From Gammaproteobacteria bacterium (GTDB lineage Bacteria; Pseudomonadota; Gammaproteobacteria; SZUA-152): DNA of 64,000 bases. The stretch is from positions 1 through 64,000 of the forward strand of contig JAADGF010000022.1 of the NCBI GenBank assembly GCA_013152545.1. The letters run 5' to 3'. This document shows, one piece after another, positions 28,607 to 37,246 of the stretch. Each line of letters starts with the position of its first letter. Positions within the stretch are counted from its first letter, which is position 1. The position numbers and the translations under genes are program-made. The notes below the pieces were generated by a model that worked only from the letters and a program-made list of their open reading frames with translations, was not told the DNA's origin and did not search any database.

Positions 28607-28812
28607 GCCTGTTGCTCCATTGCTTTTAATCGTGTTAAAACACCTTCAACCCGATTACGCGCCATGTCAGCCTTTTCAATTAACCTCGCGCGTTCCTCCA
28701 CCAATAATTCTTGACGCTCCCTTAAGAACGCGTTTTCGTCTTTGAGGTGGCTGCAAATTTTAATTAACTCGTCAATTTGATTCTCTAACTGTGTTATATC
28801 AGCTTCATTCAT
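28603..28812 (-). CDS. Small coiled-coil protein coupled to ZapA (TIGR02449/ZapB-like)
   Basis: Started at the ATG at 28812, giving 69 residues; a TTG at 28857 would add 15. It is a near-continuous heptad coiled coil (ITQLENQIDELIKICSHLKDENAFLRERQELL, quoted in part) ending AMEQQA. Genes of this kind precede zapA in many gammaproteobacteria (TIGR02449 family) and are similar in size and fold to ZapB, the ZapA partner that links the ring to MatP. It is not obviously orthologous to E. coli zapB, so no symbol is given. Confidence 0.78.
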   Translation of the reverse strand: MNEADITQLENQIDELIKICSHLKDENAFLRERQELLVEERARLIEKADMARNRVEGVLTRLKAMEQQA

Positions 28813-29231
28813 TTTTCTGGTATACCCGACATACGACTGCCCAATATAATTCGCCAAACATCAGTGGTCAACGAATTATTAATTATTTTTTATCGTTTTT
28901 GGCATTCCGCTTGCTGGTGGTATAATGACTCATCCGACGTTATTGAAATCTCACCAGATTCAATCCGTCAAGCAAAATTTATGACAAAAAAAACGAGAAA
29001 ACACAGATTAGCGCCCTGCACCACCTGCTTGCCTACAATCATCAAATTTGATGTGTATTCGCCTAAAGCGCCAAGTATTGTTGGTCGGTCAATCATGAAT
29101 GTAGGCTAAAGCTGACGACCTGATGAATGCAAGATGCTAGGACAAGTCTGACACAGCACCAAAATGTGCCCGTTATTCCACACCTGATGATAAGTATGCG
29201 CTAAGAATTAAGCACAAATGAACGATAATTT
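28813..29231. other. Divergent promoter region between the zapA unit and ygfB
   Basis: An untranslated gap of about 420 bases with promoters expected on both strands. The only frame of note is an 81-codon plus-strand one (28864-29109); it has no ribosome site or family similarity, and I leave it out. Confidence 0.45.
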
Positions 29232-29831
29232 ATGATGATGAATGACCAGCCACATAACAACACATTTGATTGTGACGTAATTGACACCGCACTTGAACAT
29301 ATGAACACCGACATTGGTTGCAGTGAAGCACACGGCACCTTGTGCGGTTTATTATGCACCGAAAATATGACTGAACCACAAACATGGTTTCAACAAATGC
29401 AAATCAACATGGATAACAATAATTTATTACAGCGCGAAGCACAACACGCATTAGGCCACCTGCACGCAGAAACATTAAAACAGCTAAACGACCCAACCTG
29501 TGATTTTCAATTGCTGCTACCAAATGATAATGAAGACCTGGAAAATCGGGTTCACGCTTTGGCAGACTGGTGCCAAGGGTTTTTGATTGGCCTAAGCATA
29601 GGAGGCATTCATGACTTCAGAAAATTACCGGAAAATGCCGCCGAAATTTCTCAGGACTTGGTTGAAATTGCTCGCGCTGGCACCCGCTATGAACTGCAAG
29701 GCACCGAAAATGATGAAAATGCGCTGGAAAATTTAATTGAATATGTGCGCATAGGTATACTGTTAATAAATGAGGAAATGCACCCCAACAAGATAGTGAC
29801 GGTCAACACCGATAACGCAATATTTCACTAG
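29232..29831 (+). CDS. ygfB: UPF0149 family protein YgfB
   Basis: A 199-residue acidic protein of the UPF0149/YecA family. It shows the typical N-terminal SEAHGTLCGLLC, the central ALADWCQGFLIGLSIGG and the C-terminal DLVEIAR...NALENLIEYVRIGILLI. It has no YecA zinc-binding tail. The position just upstream of pepP-ubiH-ubiI is the conserved one. In Pseudomonas a YgfB protein influences beta-lactamase regulation; a similar role here is not shown. Two further ATGs follow the first within six bases. Confidence 0.92.
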   Translation: MMMNDQPHNNTFDCDVIDTALEHMNTDIGCSEAHGTLCGLLCTENMTEPQTWFQQMQINMDNNNLLQREAQHALGHLHAETLKQLNDPTCDFQLLLPNDNEDLENRVHALADWCQGFLIGLSIGGIHDFRKLPENAAEISQDLVEIARAGTRYELQGTENDENALENLIEYVRIGILLINEEMHPNKIVTVNTDNAIFH

Positions 29832-29964
29832 GGAACACGGACGCACATACATCCCCAAACACTTGAGCAATCAGGACAATTGCATTCATTACAATAACCC
29901 TGCGCAGCTGTCGCTGGTCTAATGCTGTAAAACCTATTTTTTAATTGACGCATAAAAACAAACC

Positions 29965-31281
29965 ATGAATCAGTCCGAATTTGCCAAACGGCGCAAACGA
30001 ATAGCCAAGACAATGGGCAAAGGCAGTATTGCCATTTTGCCAGCAGCGCCACCGGTAACACGAAACAGTGACGTTGAATATCGTTACCGGCCTGACAGTG
30101 ATTTTTACTACCTTACGGGATTTAGCGAACCGCATAGCGTTTGCGTCATCGCCCCTAACAACAAACACGGGGAATACCTGTTATTTTGCCGCGAACGTGA
30201 TCCACAAATGGAAACCTGGACCGGCCCCCGCGCCGGACTGGAAGACGCCAAAGCATTTTATGGCGCTGATGATGCGTTCCCCATCAATGATATCGATAAT
30301 ATCCTGCCCCGACTGCTGGAAAACTGTGATCGTATTTATTATACGTTAGGCCATGATGCAACATTTGATCAGCGGGTTATCGGCTGGGTCCAACAAATTA
30401 AAAAACAATCCCGTGCCGGGATAAAAACACCACGGGAATTCATCGCTCTTGAGCACTTACTCCATGAAATGCGTTTATTTAAGAGCCCGGCTGAAATTGC
30501 TGTTATGCGCAAAGCAGCCAAAATATCCGCACAAGCTCATATACGAGCAATGAAAACCTGTAAGCCAGGATTAAATGAATGTGAAATTGAAGCTGAGATA
30601 TTGCATCACTTCAATTGTAACGCCTGCACAGAGGCCTACCCATCAATAGTAGGGGGCGGTGCAAACGGTTGTATTTTACATTATATCGAAAATAACAGAC
30701 CGTTAAACGAGGGTGATTTACTGCTCATTGATGCTGGCGCGGAAACGCAATGCTACGCATCAGATATTACCCGAACCTTTCCCGTTAATGGCCGATTCAA
30801 CAACGCACAAAAAGATATTTACAATGTCGTTCTTGACGCGCAACTTGCGGCGATAGAACAGGTCAAACCTGGAAATTACTGGAATGCCCCCCACGATGCC
30901 GCTGTCAAATCCTTAACGAAGGGCTTGATAAAGCTGGGACTACTGAAGGGCACACTATCGCAACTGATTAAAAATAAAGCGTATAGCCGCTTTTATATGC
31001 ATCGCACCGGCCACTGGCTGGGCATGGACGTTCATGATGTCGGTGATTATAAGCTTGACAATCGCTGGCGTCTGCTGGAACCTGGCATGGTGCTCACTGT
31101 CGAACCCGGCCTGTATATTCCCGCTGGCAGCCGCAAAGTTGCCAAACGCTGGTGGAACATTGGCATACGCATCGAAGATGATGTCTTGGTGACTAAAAAC
31201 GGCCATGAAGTGCTATCGAAACACGCACCAAAAACCGTTGTAGATATCGAAACAATGATGGCCTCTAATGAAACATCCTAA
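29965..31281 (+). CDS. pepP: Xaa-Pro aminopeptidase
   Basis: A 438-residue cytosolic aminopeptidase P that removes the first residue before proline. The N-terminal creatinase-like domain covers about 1-170. The C-terminal pita-bread domain has the two-metal ligands: [21 protein letters not shown] (two Asp), [15 protein letters not shown] (His), VEPGLYIP (Glu) and IRIEDDVLV (Glu). It is in the ygfB-pepP-ubiH-ubiI run. The start ATG has no strong Shine-Dalgarno sequence. Length is normal. Confidence 0.96.
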   Translation: MNQSEFAKRRKRIAKTMGKGSIAILPAAPPVTRNSDVEYRYRPDSDFYYLTGFSEPHSVCVIAPNNKHGEYLLFCRERDPQMETWTGPRAGLEDAKAFYGADDAFPINDIDNILPRLLENCDRIYYTLGHDATFDQRVIGWVQQIKKQSRAGIKTPREFIALEHLLHEMRLFKSPAEIAVMRKAAKISAQAHIRAMKTCKPGLNECEIEAEILHHFNCNACTEAYPSIVGGGANGCILHYIENNRPLNEGDLLLIDAGAETQCYASDITRTFPVNGRFNNAQKDIYNVVLDAQLAAIEQVKPGNYWNAPHDAAVKSLTKGLIKLGLLKGTLSQLIKNKAYSRFYMHRTGHWLGMDVHDVGDYKLDNRWRLLEPGMVLTVEPGLYIPAGSRKVAKRWWNIGIRIEDDVLVTKNGHEVLSKHAPKTVVDIETMMASNETS

Positions 31282-31330
31282 TGGCAGGTAACGGCTCAGC
31301 CTAATACTTTACAGGCACAGGAAGCAACTC

Positions 31331-32608
31331 TTGACAAACCCAACAAACCAATACGATATTATAATAGTCGGTGGCGGCATGGTAGGCGCAAGCCTGGGAT
31401 GTGCGTTGGGTAACAAACCGTTCAGAATAGCGATTGTCGAAGCACACACTAATGTGACCGAAAACACTCCCCCCAGTTACGATGATCGCGCCATTGCATT
31501 ATCTTACGGCAGCGCACAAATATTTCGTGCAATGGGTTTATGGCAAGACATATCCCCCTATGTCACTGCGATTACTAAAATTCATGTATCAGATCGCGGT
31601 CATTGGGGCATGACCCGCATCAACAGTTGCGATGAAAAAGTTGAAGCATTAGGGTATGTCATTACCGCAAGGACATTAGGTAAAATTCTTTACCAATATT
31701 TGGACAATGTCAAAAACATTGATTTCATCCGTCCAGCCAGGGTGTCAAACCTTAAGCTCAACACTGATGCCGCCAAGGTGACACTGGACCTGGATGGGCA
31801 ATCACAAACCTTACACACACGGCTGATTGTTGCCGCTGACGGTGATCGCTCCAGCGCGCGTAACATGCTAGGCATCACAACCAAAGAACACGACTACCAA
31901 CAAACCGCCATTATCAGCAACTTGTCGACCAGCAAACCACATAACAACGTGGCTTACGAGCGTTTTACCTGCTCAGGTCCACTGGCCCTGTTACCGATGA
32001 CCGCATCACCCATAACAGAACCATCCCTACCGGACTCATCCAAATCAAGCAATCGCTGCTCGCTGGTATGGACCCAACACAACGATAATACAGATGACAT
32101 AATGGCACTTGATGATGCTGCCTTTTTGAAAAAGCTACAACATCAATTTGGCACCCGGTTAGGCAGGTTCACCCATGTGGGCAAACGCGCAAGCTACCCA
32201 TTGCGATTAATAGAGGCGAAGCCTCAGACGCAACAACGTTTCGTTCTTATAGGAAATGCAGCACACACTCTGCACCCCATTGCCGGACAAGGTTTTAATT
32301 TGGGCATGCGTGATGTGGCGACGTTAGCGCAAATTATTATGGAGAACGAAAGCACAGCAACCGACATCGGCAACACTGAGGCATTAAGCGCCTACCAATT
32401 ATGGCGCAAACAAGACCATCGTCGTATTATCGGTTTTACAAACACACTGGTACGTGTTTTTTCAAATCGCTTTGCGCCGCTATCATTGGTCCGTAACGTA
32501 GGGCTTATTAGCACGGATATTTGCCCACCACTGAAACACCTGCTGGCAAAACACAGCATGGGCCTGGCTGGGAAGCTACCACGCTTGGCGAGAGGGCTAC
32601 CCTTATGA
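31331..32608 (+). CDS. ubiH: 2-octaprenyl-6-methoxyphenol hydroxylase (UbiH)
   Basis: A 425-residue FAD-dependent monooxygenase of aerobic ubiquinone synthesis. The start is a TTG at 31331, seven bases after AGGAAG, with no ATG at a better place. It has the FAD-binding IIVGGGMVGASLG, the NAD(P)H/FAD motif VAADGDRSSAR and the ribityl-binding GNAAHTLHPIAGQGFNLG. Identification as UbiH rather than another family member is by position after pepP and before ubiI. The product's stop overlaps the ubiI start by four bases. Confidence 0.92.
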   Translation: MTNPTNQYDIIIVGGGMVGASLGCALGNKPFRIAIVEAHTNVTENTPPSYDDRAIALSYGSAQIFRAMGLWQDISPYVTAITKIHVSDRGHWGMTRINSCDEKVEALGYVITARTLGKILYQYLDNVKNIDFIRPARVSNLKLNTDAAKVTLDLDGQSQTLHTRLIVAADGDRSSARNMLGITTKEHDYQQTAIISNLSTSKPHNNVAYERFTCSGPLALLPMTASPITEPSLPDSSKSSNRCSLVWTQHNDNTDDIMALDDAAFLKKLQHQFGTRLGRFTHVGKRASYPLRLIEAKPQTQQRFVLIGNAAHTLHPIAGQGFNLGMRDVATLAQIIMENESTATDIGNTEALSAYQLWRKQDHRRIIGFTNTLVRVFSNRFAPLSLVRNVGLISTDICPPLKHLLAKHSMGLAGKLPRLARGLPL

Positions 32609-33864
32609 CGACGAATACGAACACAACTGAGTTTGATGTCATCATTGTTGGTGGCGGCATAGTTGGCGCATTGTTTGCTAATATTCTGGCAAACAGCCGT
32701 TTATCGGTAGCCATCATTGACAAGCATCGACCTGTGGCAACCTGGGACAAACAACATGTTGATATCCGCGTGAGTGCCATCACTCGTGCAACACAAAATA
32801 TTTTAGCGTCATTAGGCGTGTGGGATACCATCAAAAAAATGCGCATTAGTGCATTTCGCGAAATGCATGTTTGGGATAGTGCCGGTCATGGCATAATCCA
32901 TTTTGACAGCGCGGAATTAGGCGAGCCCTGTTTAGGCCATATTATTGAAAATAACGTTATACTGTCTGCTTTAATAACGCGGTTGCAGCAGTTTGACAAT
33001 ATCGCACTCTTCTTCGAGCATCGACCGTCACAACTCTCCAGCGACGGTCAACGAACACAATTGCAACTTGAAAATCAAAAAACCCTGACTGGAAAATTGA
33101 TTATTGGCGCCGATGGCCCAAACTCTTGGGTAAGGCAAGCAGCAGGTATCACCGTTAATAGCAAAGATTACCAACAAACCGCAGTAGTCACCACGGTTAA
33201 AACCGAAAAATGCCACCAGGAAACCGCGTGGCAGCGTTTTATGCCAACGGGCCCTTTAGCATTTTTACCCCTCAGTAACGGTTATAGCTCTATTGTATGG
33301 AGCACCACACCGGAACATGCCCAAGCACTTCTTAAAATGGCAACACAGGATTTTCAACTTACACTCGCCGATGCTTTTGAACATAAACTGGGGGCAATTC
33401 TAACAGCCGGAAAACTGGCCAGCTTTCCCTTAAAAAGCCAACACGCCAACTGCTATGTCAAACCCCGTATCGCATTAATGGGGGATGCTGCTCATACGGT
33501 TCATCCATTGGCCGGGCAAGGCCTTAACCTGGGCTTTGCCGATGCGGCGACGTTGGCAGAAGTTTTGCTGGATTGTACCAACCTGCATAATCCCCGAACC
33601 GCTGAAACAACCCGGGATATCGGCGACTATCAGGTATTGCGCCGCTATGAACGCTGGCGCAAAGGCAATAATCTCGCCATGTTAACCACAATGGCTGCTT
33701 TTAAAACTTTATTCGGTAGTCAGCAAACCCTATTATGCAACCTGAGAAACATTGGACTGAACCTGATGGACAACATCACGCCAGCAAAAAACCTGATTCT
33801 GCGTCATGCAATGGGGCTAGCGGGCGACTTACCCAAGCTCGCGAAACGCGAATCACTAATCTAA
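32605..33864 (+). CDS. ubiI: Ubiquinone C5-type flavin hydroxylase (UbiI/VisC)
   Basis: A 419-residue paralogue of UbiH, starting at the ATG at 32605 that overlaps the ubiH stop (ATGA); the frame is open further back inside ubiH, but those codons lack family similarity. Motifs are VIIVGGGIVGALF, IGADGPNSWVRQAAGI and GDAAHTVHPLAGQGLNLGFADA. UbiI hydroxylates the C5 position in ubiquinone synthesis. The two genes probably form one transcript with ygfB and pepP. Confidence 0.92.
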   Translation: MTTNTNTTEFDVIIVGGGIVGALFANILANSRLSVAIIDKHRPVATWDKQHVDIRVSAITRATQNILASLGVWDTIKKMRISAFREMHVWDSAGHGIIHFDSAELGEPCLGHIIENNVILSALITRLQQFDNIALFFEHRPSQLSSDGQRTQLQLENQKTLTGKLIIGADGPNSWVRQAAGITVNSKDYQQTAVVTTVKTEKCHQETAWQRFMPTGPLAFLPLSNGYSSIVWSTTPEHAQALLKMATQDFQLTLADAFEHKLGAILTAGKLASFPLKSQHANCYVKPRIALMGDAAHTVHPLAGQGLNLGFADAATLAEVLLDCTNLHNPRTAETTRDIGDYQVLRRYERWRKGNNLAMLTTMAAFKTLFGSQQTLLCNLRNIGLNLMDNITPAKNLILRHAMGLAGDLPKLAKRESLI

Positions 33865-34061
33865 CCTCCTTGTTGAGACTTCGCCCGTGAAACGAAACAT
33901 ACCACCAATAATGTACTCAGCCTTTGAGTGAAGTTGCTCGTAACACAATATTTCAATTATTTCAAAGGGTCAGCGCAGCTTAATAAGTGCTCAACGGATA
34001 GGTTTAGGGTTCACATTCGCCGAACATAGGTATTTTAATTGCAAATTCTACTTGATTTTGT

Positions 34062-34083
34062 AAATGAGAATTATTATCATTTA
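34062..34083. promoter_or_regulatory. Fur box upstream of the ferric-iron ABC transporter
   Basis: AAATGAGAATTATTATCATT matches the Fur 7-1-7 pattern TGATAAT-x-ATTATCA at all but one position and is nearly palindromic. It lies 36 bases upstream of the transporter's first gene, within the expected promoter. Iron-loaded Fur should repress the operon. Confidence 0.85.
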
Positions 34084-34119
34084 GATTAAGATTTAAATAA
34101 GAAATGAGCGAGGCACAAT

Positions 34120-35130
34120 ATGAAATCTTTTACAAATGCCGCAATTATAATACTTACCGCGCTATTGTCAGCCATCCCTGCTGCACAAGCATCTGACTCC
34201 ATTGTTGTTTTTTCAGGTCGTAGCGACAAATTTGTTAAACCAGTTATTAAGCAATTTACCAAAGAAACTGGAATTGACGTTATTATCCACAGCGGTGAAT
34301 CCACCGCATTATTGAACAAACTACGCATTGAGGGCAACCGCACTGACGCGGACTTGTTTCTCAGCAATGACGCTGGCACATTGCAGAAAGGCAGTGATTT
34401 GGGTTTGTTCATTAAACTACCAGCATCGATCGTCGCTGATATTGGCACGAACTATCGCGCTAAAAACGATACCTGGATTGGTCTTTCGGCACGTGCCCGC
34501 GTCTTAGTGGTTAATACCAACAGCCCCTTTGCTGATTCTCTTCGCTCAGTCTTTGATCTTGCTGACCCAGCACTCAAGGGCAAATTAGGCATTACCCACA
34601 GCACCAATGAAAGTTATATCGCTGGTGTTTCTGTATACCTACTGGCAACCAACAAAGATAAAGTGAAAACATGGCTTTCCGGCATGAAAAGCAATGTCGG
34701 TGGAAAAGTGTTTAACAAGCACAGTAAAATTGTCAGCGCTGTTGCATCAGGAAAAATAAGTGTCGGGCTGGTCAATCATTATTATATTTACCGACATCTC
34801 GACAAACATCCTGAGGCACCAATAACGATAATACTCCCAGACCAAGGCACCAATGAGATAGGCGTCGCATGGAATGTCGCAGGTATCGCCATGTCGAAAT
34901 ATTCTAAAAAACAGGCCCTGGCAAAAAAATTGCTTGCGTACTTAATATCCGAAAAAGGCCAAAAGGTGTTTGCAGAAATCAATCGTGAATACCCAACCCG
35001 CGATGGCGTAGCGGCGAGTGCTGTTGTGCCTGCGGCCGGAAGCTTTAAGGTTGCCGATGTGCCAATGTATCAGCTGGGCAAGCACCGTAACGAAACAATT
35101 GATCTCATCGAAGCCATAGGAATGCCATAA
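34120..35130 (+). CDS. fbpA: Ferric-iron ABC transporter substrate-binding protein
   Basis: A 336-residue periplasmic protein of the FbpA/FutA/AfuA family. The signal peptide ends AAQA-SDSIVVFSGRSDK. The family pattern follows: LLNKLRIEGNRTDADLFLSNDAG, WIGLSARARVLVVNT, KGKLGITHSTNESY, and LVNHYYIYRH with the conserved Tyr-Tyr pair that binds iron, then AGIAMSKYSKKQALAKKLLAYLISEKGQ. It has the Fur box upstream and the permease gene 50 bases downstream. Confidence 0.92.
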   Translation: MKSFTNAAIIILTALLSAIPAAQASDSIVVFSGRSDKFVKPVIKQFTKETGIDVIIHSGESTALLNKLRIEGNRTDADLFLSNDAGTLQKGSDLGLFIKLPASIVADIGTNYRAKNDTWIGLSARARVLVVNTNSPFADSLRSVFDLADPALKGKLGITHSTNESYIAGVSVYLLATNKDKVKTWLSGMKSNVGGKVFNKHSKIVSAVASGKISVGLVNHYYIYRHLDKHPEAPITIILPDQGTNEIGVAWNVAGIAMSKYSKKQALAKKLLAYLISEKGQKVFAEINREYPTRDGVAASAVVPAAGSFKVADVPMYQLGKHRNETIDLIEAIGMP

Positions 35131-35180
35131 TAATTAATGTCATTAGCAATCGTAAAAAACTACAGCACATTACCGCCAGG

Positions 35181-36749
35181 GTGACAAAGCGGGCGTTCAG
35201 TTCGCTCGGCAATATGGCAGTGCTGGTAGTCGTATTAGCTTCGATACCTCTGTGGTTTGTGGTATACGAAAGTTTTCAACTTTCGTTCGAGCAATGGCTA
35301 CGACTCTGGAGCAGCCGCCTTCCGGAATTGCTATGGAATACTCTCTCGCTGGCTGTGCTTGTCGCCATAGGCTGTTTTATCTTGGGTGTTAGCGCAGCCT
35401 GGTGGATTGCACGACATGATTTCCCTGGGCGACAATGTGCAATATGGTTAATGATATTACCACTCACCATTCCAACTTATGTATTTGCCCATATTTATAC
35501 TACACTTTTTGAACCTGACGGCTGGATTGGCATAACCTGGCAATATTTTTTTGGTGATACTGTCGAGATACCAGACATCTATAACATTTTTGGTGCCACG
35601 CTGGTGCTATCACTGGCGGGCTTTTCTTATGTCTTCTTGCTAGCATATTCCGCTTTATCCGTATCCACTCGAACACTAGAAGAAGCCGCGCAAATTCAAG
35701 GTGCGCGCAAATCACAAGTGTTCTGGCGAGTCAATTTACCGCTACTCAGACCTGCTATCGCAGCCGGTCTGGCCGTGGTCGTATTACATGCATTATCGGA
35801 TTTTGGCGCTGTCAGCATGCTGCATTTTCAAACCTTCACACTCAGCATCTATTTACAAATGAGTGGCCGCTTTGACTACCAATCCGCAGCAGGTTTATCC
35901 TTGGTGTTAATTGCGCTAAGTTTGACGTTTCTTGTGCTGGAACGATTTTTTCGCGCCCGGCAGCGTTATTACAGCGGCCGCCAAACACGCAAACATGTAT
36001 TAACAGCGGCCAGCCCCTCAAAAGTTACCTTCATATGGTTCTGGCTAAGTCTCATTACATTATTTTCTTTCATTTTACCTATTGTCTGGATGCTGTCCTG
36101 GAGTTGGGAGGCATGGACTCAGGATTTAATTAATCAGGAATTTTGGGGTTATGCTCTCAATTCATTATCCTTGGCGGCCATCTGTGCAACCATTGCAAGT
36201 GTGGTTGCGCTACCCATTGCGTTATACAATCATCGCCTACGCTCCTCGTTCAGTAACGCATTGATTCAGGTTTCCAGTGTTGGTTTTGTTCTACCCGGGC
36301 CAGTAGTTGCGCTGGGAATACTAACGTTTATCATTGCGACACTGCCGGTGGTATATGGTGGTATTTTTGCTCTGTTACTGGCGCTTATTATTCGGTTTTT
36401 ACCATTGGCGGTACAGTCTCAGGACGCCGCCATGCAACAATTAACCCCTTCCATTGAACAAGCTGGTAGAATATTAGGTGCGACACCACTGGAAAATCTG
36501 CGCCGAGTCATTCTCCCTATGATTCGTGGCGGCCTGGCCAGTGCTTGGGTGTTGGTGTTTATTGATGCTCTTAAAGAACTACCAGCAACACTGATCCTAC
36601 GGCCTACTGGCTTTGACACCTTACCGGTAAGAATCTGGATAGAGGCCAGTGAAGAAATGCTGGAACTGGCAGCACCTGCGGCATTAATGTTAGTAGTGGG
36701 TACTTTACCAGTGTTATGGATATTGATGAAAAACACGAATAAACACTAA
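35181..36749 (+). CDS. fbpB: Ferric-iron ABC transporter permease
   Basis: A 522-residue inner-membrane permease of the FbpB/SfuB type, with two fused six-helix units. Both carry the ABC-permease EAA loop: EEAAQIQGARKSQVFWRVNLPLL (first, quoted in part) and EQAGRILGATPLENLRRVILPM (second, quoted in part). The start is a GTG at 35181 with AGG directly before it, so the exact start is uncertain; an ATG at 35214 is an alternative. The ATPase gene (fbpC), which normally comes next, is missing: the following genes are on the other strand. Confidence 0.92.
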   Translation: MTKRAFSSLGNMAVLVVVLASIPLWFVVYESFQLSFEQWLRLWSSRLPELLWNTLSLAVLVAIGCFILGVSAAWWIARHDFPGRQCAIWLMILPLTIPTYVFAHIYTTLFEPDGWIGITWQYFFGDTVEIPDIYNIFGATLVLSLAGFSYVFLLAYSALSVSTRTLEEAAQIQGARKSQVFWRVNLPLLRPAIAAGLAVVVLHALSDFGAVSMLHFQTFTLSIYLQMSGRFDYQSAAGLSLVLIALSLTFLVLERFFRARQRYYSGRQTRKHVLTAASPSKVTFIWFWLSLITLFSFILPIVWMLSWSWEAWTQDLINQEFWGYALNSLSLAAICATIASVVALPIALYNHRLRSSFSNALIQVSSVGFVLPGPVVALGILTFIIATLPVVYGGIFALLLALIIRFLPLAVQSQDAAMQQLTPSIEQAGRILGATPLENLRRVILPMIRGGLASAWVLVFIDALKELPATLILRPTGFDTLPVRIWIEASEEMLELAAPAALMLVVGTLPVLWILMKNTNKH

Positions 36750-36935
36750 ATTCAATACGACTGCTTCAGTAACTTCCCGTTAATCATGGCTACCATTCAA
36801 CCACAAACAGGAAAAGGCTGCTTACGTGACGACATATTGGGCTTTTAACCCACCAGAGACGAATATGGGTCTTTTCAGATTTACACATCAATGGAGTGCT
36901 TGAAGCCCTGGTTCAATATGCCCCAGAAGGCGATA

Positions 36936-37217
36936 CTACCTCAGCCCTCCGCTTTGCGCTTCTGATTGCTCATAAAAACGTACCTCCCGGCGCAAAACTT
37001 CGCGATCAACGGGTGAAAGAACCTCGTCGACAAGGCGATTCACTTTTACGGGTTTATCCCCAAGCTCCGCTTTTTTCCAAGGTACAATATAAAGAACCTT
37101 TGGCAACTCACTAGCACCCTGGATATTGGTCTCATCCAACTCCAAACGGTCATCCGCAATAATCAACGGTGCTATAACGGTCATACCAAACAACATAATG
37201 ATCAAGACAGTTTTCAT
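36936..37217 (-). CDS. Small conserved secreted protein at the end of the TPR cluster
   Basis: Started at the ATG at 37217, six bases after GGAGGG, giving 93 residues; the frame extends to 37250. It has a signal peptide (MKTVLIIMLFGMTVIAPLIIA) and a mature part with the striking segment ELPKVLYIVPWKKAELGDKP, followed by LVDEVLSPVDREVLRREV. I recognise this segment as one found in a small family that accompanies large TPR proteins in gammaproteobacteria, but no function is known to me. It is the last gene of the minus-strand run, 29 bases after the large TPR lipoprotein. Confidence 0.65.
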   Translation of the reverse strand: MKTVLIIMLFGMTVIAPLIIADDRLELDETNIQGASELPKVLYIVPWKKAELGDKPVKVNRLVDEVLSPVDREVLRREVRFYEQSEAQSGGLR

Positions 37218-37246
37218 TCGCGTCCCTCCTTTAGATAAATCCATTT

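Noticed and set aside
28864-29109. 81-codon plus-strand frame between the zapA unit and ygfB
   Set aside because: No ribosome site or similarity, and it covers the expected promoter region.
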